A stretch of 64,000 nt of DNA, from assembly GCA_951217055.1 (NCBI GenBank), contig OX578281.1, positions 61,754,043 to 61,818,042 of the forward strand. The letters are read 5' to 3'. Position 1 is the first letter of the stretch. Every line of letters begins with the position of its first letter. Shown here piece after piece: positions 60,001 through 64,000 of the stretch. The translations under genes were made by a program, and so were the position numbers. The notes beneath the pieces were generated by a model that saw only the letters and a program-made list of their open reading frames with translations, was not told where the DNA came from and searched no databases. Origin of the DNA: Gerris lacustris (lineage: Eukaryota > Arthropoda > Insecta > Hemiptera > Gerridae).

Positions 60001-61799
60001 TGGGTTTAAGGCAAGGGTTTCCGAGTAGGCAAAACACTCAGATACATCCATCCCCACTTCTAAATTAATGTGATTTAATAATTTAGATAAACTTACGTCC
60101 TAAGTCCTGTGCCTGGATTAAGGCAGTAATAGAGCGCTCTCCTTCATGAGTAAGTAGATATAAGTAATGTTTTCCTTCATGCTTCTTAGCAGACTCTAAA
60201 TGTCCTCGAATGAATACAGCATCAGAAACCATCTGAAAAACAAACAATTTATGAATTAATTTTAAAATAGCCTGCCAGTGAGTGTGGTGCATAGCTTCCT
60301 CTTGCACTATTTCGTATACTTTAATGATTTTATGAGTTTACAAAATATTATTGTCAAATTTATTTAATTTTCCCCCCGTTCTTTAAATCTGTCAAAATTG
60401 CTTTAATTTTTTACATGAATTAAAGATTAAAGTATCAATTTAGCAAAGGTTAAACAGCGCAGACGGTTCAAATTAGTCTGGAGCTATCAGCAGGTTACTT
60501 TCGATAATGCATAAAAGTTTCCTACAAATCAGCCTAAGTAATTTTGAAGCTATAGGTGCAAATAAATGGGTACCTCTTAAGATTGTTACACCCCTATGTT
60601 TTAAGACAAAGAGATGTTTAGTCCATTGTACTTTGGGACGAAGGAATATCACACTTCTGTTTTTATAAGGGGAGTTTCAGACTAAAGAAGAGCATTCCAT
60701 AAACTTTCTTTATATTGTTACTTCCTTCTGTTTTTTTTTTTTTGTTTTTTTTTTTTTTTCTCCTTTTGTATTTCTCCCCTTGTTGTTCTCCCTTCCGTGC
60801 TTACCGAAGGTAACGGAAGCTATGTGATCTTTCTGAAAAACGAAACATTTTTAGGCCTCCTATTTAAAAAAATTTCAAGTCAGAAATCCGTTTCAGACAT
60901 CAGGGAACATTATTGGTTCCGTGTCTGTCTGTCGGTCTGTCGCTCAATTTTTACGAACCAAAATTATCTTAAACACTACTCGTCCGATTATATTGAAATT
61001 TGGATGGTAGATCATAATTGTTGGTCCCATATAAGTTTCAACCTTCTGCGCTCATTTGTTTCACTTCTAAATGCGCACCAACATACATTTATTTACACCT
61101 ATTGTTTCAAAAGTACTAATCTGATTTTTATTAAATTTGGATGGTTATTCGAAAGTAGACCACAGATAGCACCAGATTAATTTCAACCGTCTGCGCTCTT
61201 TAAAGTTTGCTAAATTGAGACTTTAATACATATAAAAAATCAAAACAATATTGACAGATTTAAAAACCGTGGGAAAAATTAAATAAATTGGATAATAATG
61301 AGTTTTAAAAGCATAAAATCATTCAATTTTACGCAATAGGAAGCTATTTGCCACGCAAATTGGCAGAGTATTTTATAAGGGGAGTAACAACCTAAAGAAG
61401 AGGCAATAAATGTATATATGTTGGTACGCATGAGGAAGAGAAACAATTGGGGCAGAATGCAGAAGGATAAAATTTGAATGGGGTAATTATAACCTATACC
61501 ATCAAACAAATACCTATAATAATGGTCGTTTTCCCAAAATCTGATTATTTCGTCGTCTATCATTCACTCTATGAAGAAAGCGGATTAATGGCATACAAAT
61601 TATAATTTAGTTTTACTTACGTTAACAAATTGTTTAAGAGTTTTCTTGCTGAAGTCTTCATCTCCCAGATAGTTATGCTTGATCAGTTTGGTAATCTTCT
61701 CAGCCTGAGGATGAGTTTCGTAGCCGAGTAAACCGGGCAAAACCTGTTTGTAGTTCTTATTAAATTCTGTTAGATCCTTGTCACCAGACATTGCTAGTT
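56879..61799 (-). CDS. carboxylesterase (COesterase family), C-terminal four exons, KDEL-ended
   Basis: Minus-strand exons 61799-61621, 60232-60097, 58384-58249 and 57059-56879 join in phase to about 209 residues, the last third of a usual 550-residue esterase. ELAMSGDKDLTEFNKNYKQV leads to MVSDAVFIRGHLESAKKH and YLYLLTHEGE. Next comes GVAHGDELFYLF, whose His is the third member of the Ser-Glu/Asp-His triad, then ILDMWTNFAKTGNPTPD, the hallmark end of insect esterases. The nucleophile (GxSxG) and oxyanion-hole exons lie beyond the window. By family it hydrolyses carboxyl esters (detoxification, lipid or hormone esters). The protein ends HHQPKDEL, a canonical ER-retention signal, so it is probably lumenal rather than secreted. 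It is convergent with the dehydrogenase. The fragment is intact, without stops or frameshifts; the specific subclass is not assigned. Confidence 0.9.
58101..58207. repeat. 53-bp tandem duplication
   Basis: accttcctattggctataat ... tatagacttgttg occurs twice back to back with no visible change. It lies just downstream of the carboxylesterase donor at 58248. Confidence 0.92.
58249..58384 (-). CDS. carboxylesterase exon (n-1), catalytic His
   Basis: A 136-nt minus-strand exon between atattacag and gtaagt. It encodes GVAHGDELFYLF (catalytic His) and VFKQILDMWTNFAKTG; the last two bases join A of the final exon to make Gly. Confidence 0.94.
58755..59640 (-). mobile_element. Penelope-like element copy with inverted terminal repeats
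   Basis: About 110 bases at 58755-58868 reappear inverted at 59530-59640. Shared landmarks are cactccagttgtcagt, the motif catcacgatgca, and cctgaagatgcttccagtag. Penelope-like elements commonly have terminal repeats that can be inverted. The relic coding segment lies between the two arms. Confidence 0.75.
58920..59550 (-). pseudogene. Penelope-like retroelement relic (RT tail and GIY-YIG endonuclease)
   Basis: Minus-strand translation gives YIQGTTDKISRILRKHGI, a typical end of a Penelope-like reverse transcriptase. This runs into GVYKIPCSCRKNYIGQTGR, the GIY-YIG endonuclease start (here VYK...YIG), and further on ILASVNRYHSRVVREAIKIE and LSRTWKPL, the usual C-terminal block. The frame breaks twice: ETGHLINFEEI sits in a different frame from the pieces either side, and stops occur after AAF. 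It is therefore a decayed 5'-truncated copy. It lies in the carboxylesterase intron 58385-60096, in the same orientation as the gene. Confidence 0.83.
59641..60096 (-). other. remainder of the carboxylesterase intron, no feature
   Basis: Nothing recognised; a 75-codon minus-strand open frame here has no family resemblance. Confidence 0.6.
60097..60232 (-). CDS. carboxylesterase exon (n-2)
   Basis: A 136-nt minus-strand exon between gtttttcag and gtaagt. MVSDAVFIRGHLESAKKHEG then HYLYLLTHEGE matches the usual SDxxF...YxYxFxYxG block. It leaves one base, C, completed by TT in the next exon. Confidence 0.9.
60569..61405 (+). mobile_element. four-armed MITE copy 9, split by a nested repeat
   Basis: The left part, 60569-60735, contains three arms and the core and stops at ttctgtttttt. 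The right part, 61375-61405 (tataaggggagtaacaacct), supplies the fourth arm. Between them sit poly(T) and a TCTGTCTGTC-family repeat (60790-61374), which therefore inserted after the MITE. Confidence 0.78.
60790..61374 (+). repeat. dispersed TCTGTCTGTC-family repeat, longest copy
   Basis: Opens with cttccgtgcttaccgaag and gtaacggaagctatgtg, has GTCTGTCTGTCGGTCTGTCG at about 60923, and closes with aggaagctatttgccac. Related copies lie at 46543-46985 (SDR intron 1) and 43938-44110 (head only); isolated ends lie at 1598-1627, 52370-52415 and 57850-57895. No transposase or RT is visible; class unknown. Confidence 0.72.
61621..61799 (-). CDS. carboxylesterase exon (n-3)
   Basis: A 179-nt minus-strand exon between tttaattgcag and gtaagt. 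Two leading bases finish a codon from the upstream exon. It encodes LAMSGDKDLTEFN through LKQFVN and ends in phase 0. LPGLLGYE and the Lys-rich helix match the region just before the conserved SDxxF segment of esterases. Confidence 0.86.
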
Positions 61800-61869
61800 C
61801 TGCAATTAAAAATATATCATTAACATTTTTGGGAACCAAGTTGCATATGGCATGTTACAGCGTCTGAAT

Positions 61870-62520
61870 CCCGGGAGTGAATCTGAAAAACACCGACCGT
61901 CACGAAATCGACCTTGAGTAAAAGTTGGCAGTTTTAGTTGAAATTTGGTACATATGTTCATTTTACCAATGGCCAGAATGAGTTGGTTGGACAACGTTAT
62001 CCACCCAAGTGTTCGCGCGCAATGCTTGCGTAAAAGTAAACTTTAGATGTTGAATTGAAATTTTTGGATGGGAAATTTTTTTAACTTCATCTATTCAATG
62101 AGACTAACAACTTTTTTAAATACATTTTTTTTATTAAAACACACACCGACACCGCTATGAAGTGTTATAGATCGCTTAAACTATTAATTCTTACCTAAAC
62201 ATTTAAAATAGAGAAAACAACGTTTTTACAGATATCTTACGTTCTAACGTAACGATTTTAATAAAACTTCATACACATCGTCTAAAGTACAATTGAAACA
62301 GGCATGTACAATTTCAATCTGATAAAAGTTATACGGTATTTGTGTAGTGGAGTGATATATTTTATAATATTTTAAATGGAGTAGACGTGAGGATTAGGGA
62401 ACAGCCCTGTTCCCTCACTAGATATACTACAACCTTTAACTATCAACTCATCGTGATTAACTATTTTCAAAATATTCAATAAATATTTATTGTAAGAGGC
62501 TCGTTTCAATGATAAAAAAA
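61870..62520 (-). repeat. dispersed repeat family B, copy 2
   Basis: Inverted relative to 8440-9110. A third partial copy at 44110-44370 shares ttcattttaccaatg, ttggacaac and accgacaccgct-like blocks and is joined to the head of the TCTGTCTGTC family. It lies upstream of the visible carboxylesterase exons. Confidence 0.7.
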
Positions 62521-62750
62521 CTTTTCTTTTTTTCCTTAACTCCACTAAGTACATACATATAGTTAGTTACTTTTAATTTTGTCTCTTTTCTAACTCCGCC
62601 ATAACATAATTTATATTTAACCCTTTCAGTCACGAATTATGAAATCGATGGAAAGAAAATTATTTTTTCATGGATTTGAGCCTAATGATTTTTTTGATGA
62701 TTTTTCGTGAAAAAAATGCATCTAGCTTATCTTGTTCCCGAGATATTAAC

Positions 62751-62768
62751 TGTCCTCTACAGAGGACA
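62751..62768. repeat. palindrome 1 inside the piggyBac-type element
   Basis: TGTCCTCTACAGAGGACA: perfect 8-bp arms around two bases. Further copies are at 63304-63321 and 63642-63659 (last base changed), all inside the same element. Confidence 0.85.
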
Positions 62769-63303
62769 TGGTTACTTAAAGGTGACAAAACTAATTCTCA
62801 AATTCGAAATTTAAATTTTTATTTTTAATAATAATTACAATATTTTAATTTAAAAGAACAAAAAATGATATAAAAAACAATATTATTTAGAATGGAAATT
62901 TAAAAAACCTTTTTTTTTCTCGAAATACATAAATTGACAACACATTTTATGCATTTGATATAAGTTTTGCTTTTGCAGCCTATATTTTTGCATCTGCTAG
63001 TTTCATTTTTTTGTTTAAATATAGGTAGGTGATCATAATGGTCATACCTAATCTCCTCAATGGGTTTTAGATGTGCCTCTCACTTGGGCATCTTTGGAGA
63101 CGTAAATATTATTACTTACATTCTTCCATGATCTCATTTTCGGGCAATAATTCGTAAGAATCATCACAAATTCGTTCTTCTGCTAATAAATCATCATCAT
63201 CTTTGATTTCAGATAGTTATGAATCATCACCTTTTTTAAAAATCGTCTAAATCTCTTGGAAGTTGTAATTTTTTTTCCTTATCCATCTTCCGTATAGTAC
63301 TTT

Positions 63304-63321
63304 TGTCCTCTGTAGAGGACA
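63304..63321. repeat. palindrome 2 inside the piggyBac-type element
   Basis: TGTCCTCTGTAGAGGACA, the second perfect copy, just upstream of the minus-strand ATG at 63286. Confidence 0.85.
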
Positions 63322-63641
63322 GATCTTTAAACCCTTATAAATTTTAAATTTATTGACCGAATGAGCACAAAAAATGTTTTTTGATTATATTTAACTTTTA
63401 TAAACAATAAAAGAAATAAAAACCAATAAATAAACTACGCTAACTGCCTCCAAAAAAATAAAATTGTGTGACAGAACGAACAAGGCAGAGATGGTATGAT
63501 TTACAGAACGAAAATAATGAATATAGCCTACTCCAAGCTATTGTAAATTACAGAAATAAGGTGGTGGAATTCAGAACTAATCACTTAACATGTATCAACC
63601 GATAGCTATTCCCATAGCTAGTGACAGCCTCTGAAAGTTAG

Positions 63642-63659
63642 TGTCCTCTGTAGAGGACG
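63642..63659. repeat. palindrome 3 inside the piggyBac-type element
   Basis: TGTCCTCTGTAGAGGACG, about 20 bases inside the right terminus. Confidence 0.8.
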
Positions 63660-64000
63660 CGGTGACCGAAAGGGTTTTAATGAATACGTAAGGAACTACG
63701 TTCCTATACTGCGTGTCCCGCGGCACCGCATGTAATTTTTTTTTTTTTTTTTACTTGAACAGAGCCTATCGTTTGTGTTTACAATTTAATTTACAAAATA
63801 ATTATTGAATATTTATTTCAGCTAGTAATGTTGCTTAAGTGAGATAATTTACACCATTAACTCTTTTCTCTAGGAACAATATGCTTTACATAAAAAGTGT
63901 TAGGACCTATTCAAAAAGATATTATTGAAATCATATCTTTGAAAAATGCTATTTCCTTTTTGTTAATCATATTAAAATAATATCAAATTGCTCAATTAAT

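Larger units (their letters stand above)
62621..63676 (-). mobile_element. internally deleted piggyBac-type transposon
   Basis: The left end is TTAA|CCCTTTCAGTCAC (62617 on). The right end read inward from 63680 is TTAA, two extra A, then CCCTTTCGGTCAC. TTAA target sites and CCCTTT-type ends are diagnostic of piggyBac. The minus strand still encodes both protein extremities: MDKEKKLQLPRDLDDF plus an Asp/Glu-rich stretch (63286 to about 63110, with stops), and a cysteine-rich tail SRCKNIGCKSKTY then CIKCVVNLC (about 63005-62915), the zinc-binding C-terminus of piggyBac transposases. The catalytic centre is missing. The copy is non-autonomous, but could be mobilised in trans if a full relative exists (inference). 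Confidence 0.8.

Noticed and set aside
62372..62554. Candidate upstream carboxylesterase exon on the minus strand
   Set aside because: It matches dispersed repeat family B, which also occurs at 8440-9110, and has no esterase motif.

Overview
The window is AT-rich eukaryotic DNA, almost certainly an insect genome (order not determinable from this piece). It has three spliced genes with GT-AG introns, conserved insect-type protein families, and dense microsatellites, miniature inverted-repeat elements and transposon relics. No bacterial features, CRISPR arrays or functional tRNA/rRNA genes were found.

Region by region. (1) 7.3-30.8 kb, + strand: eight exons of a POU class II transcription factor of the nubbin/Pdm (Oct-1-like) type. 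The 5' exons lie outside the window. The visible part runs from an acidic/Gln-rich N-terminal region through a complete POU-specific domain and POU homeodomain to a Pro/Ser-rich tail. Intron 1 (13.6 kb) holds most of the very long (TA)n tracts and several tandem arrays. The annotated stop at 30780-30782 is suspicious: another frame stays open past it to a strong splice donor, so the true C-terminus may be longer. (2) 30.8-46.3 kb: intergenic or 3' non-coding, very AT-rich, with a (TA)n tract, two copies of a 235-bp MITE, a 46-bp minisatellite organised as a five-unit higher-order repeat, a 360-bp foldback element and a tRNA-derived SINE-like unit. (3) 46.36-50.62 kb, + strand: a complete six-exon classical short-chain dehydrogenase/reductase (247 aa). 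(4) 50.6-56.9 kb: a repeat-rich gap with hAT-like GGGCCC elements and other TIR elements. (5) 56.88-61.80 kb, - strand: the last four exons of a carboxylesterase, including the catalytic-His motif GVAHGDELFYLF and a C-terminal KDEL, implying an ER-lumenal enzyme. It is convergent with the dehydrogenase and its 5' exons lie beyond the window. Its second-last intron carries a decayed Penelope-like retroelement. (6) 62.6-63.7 kb: an internally deleted piggyBac-type element flanked by TTAA.

The three genes have no evident common pathway: one is a developmental transcription factor and two are metabolic enzymes that happen to be neighbours. The most notable points are the nub tail frame conflict, the KDEL esterase, the four-armed MITE family (one copy carrying a (TA)n expansion and one interrupted by another repeat), and the higher-order minisatellite.
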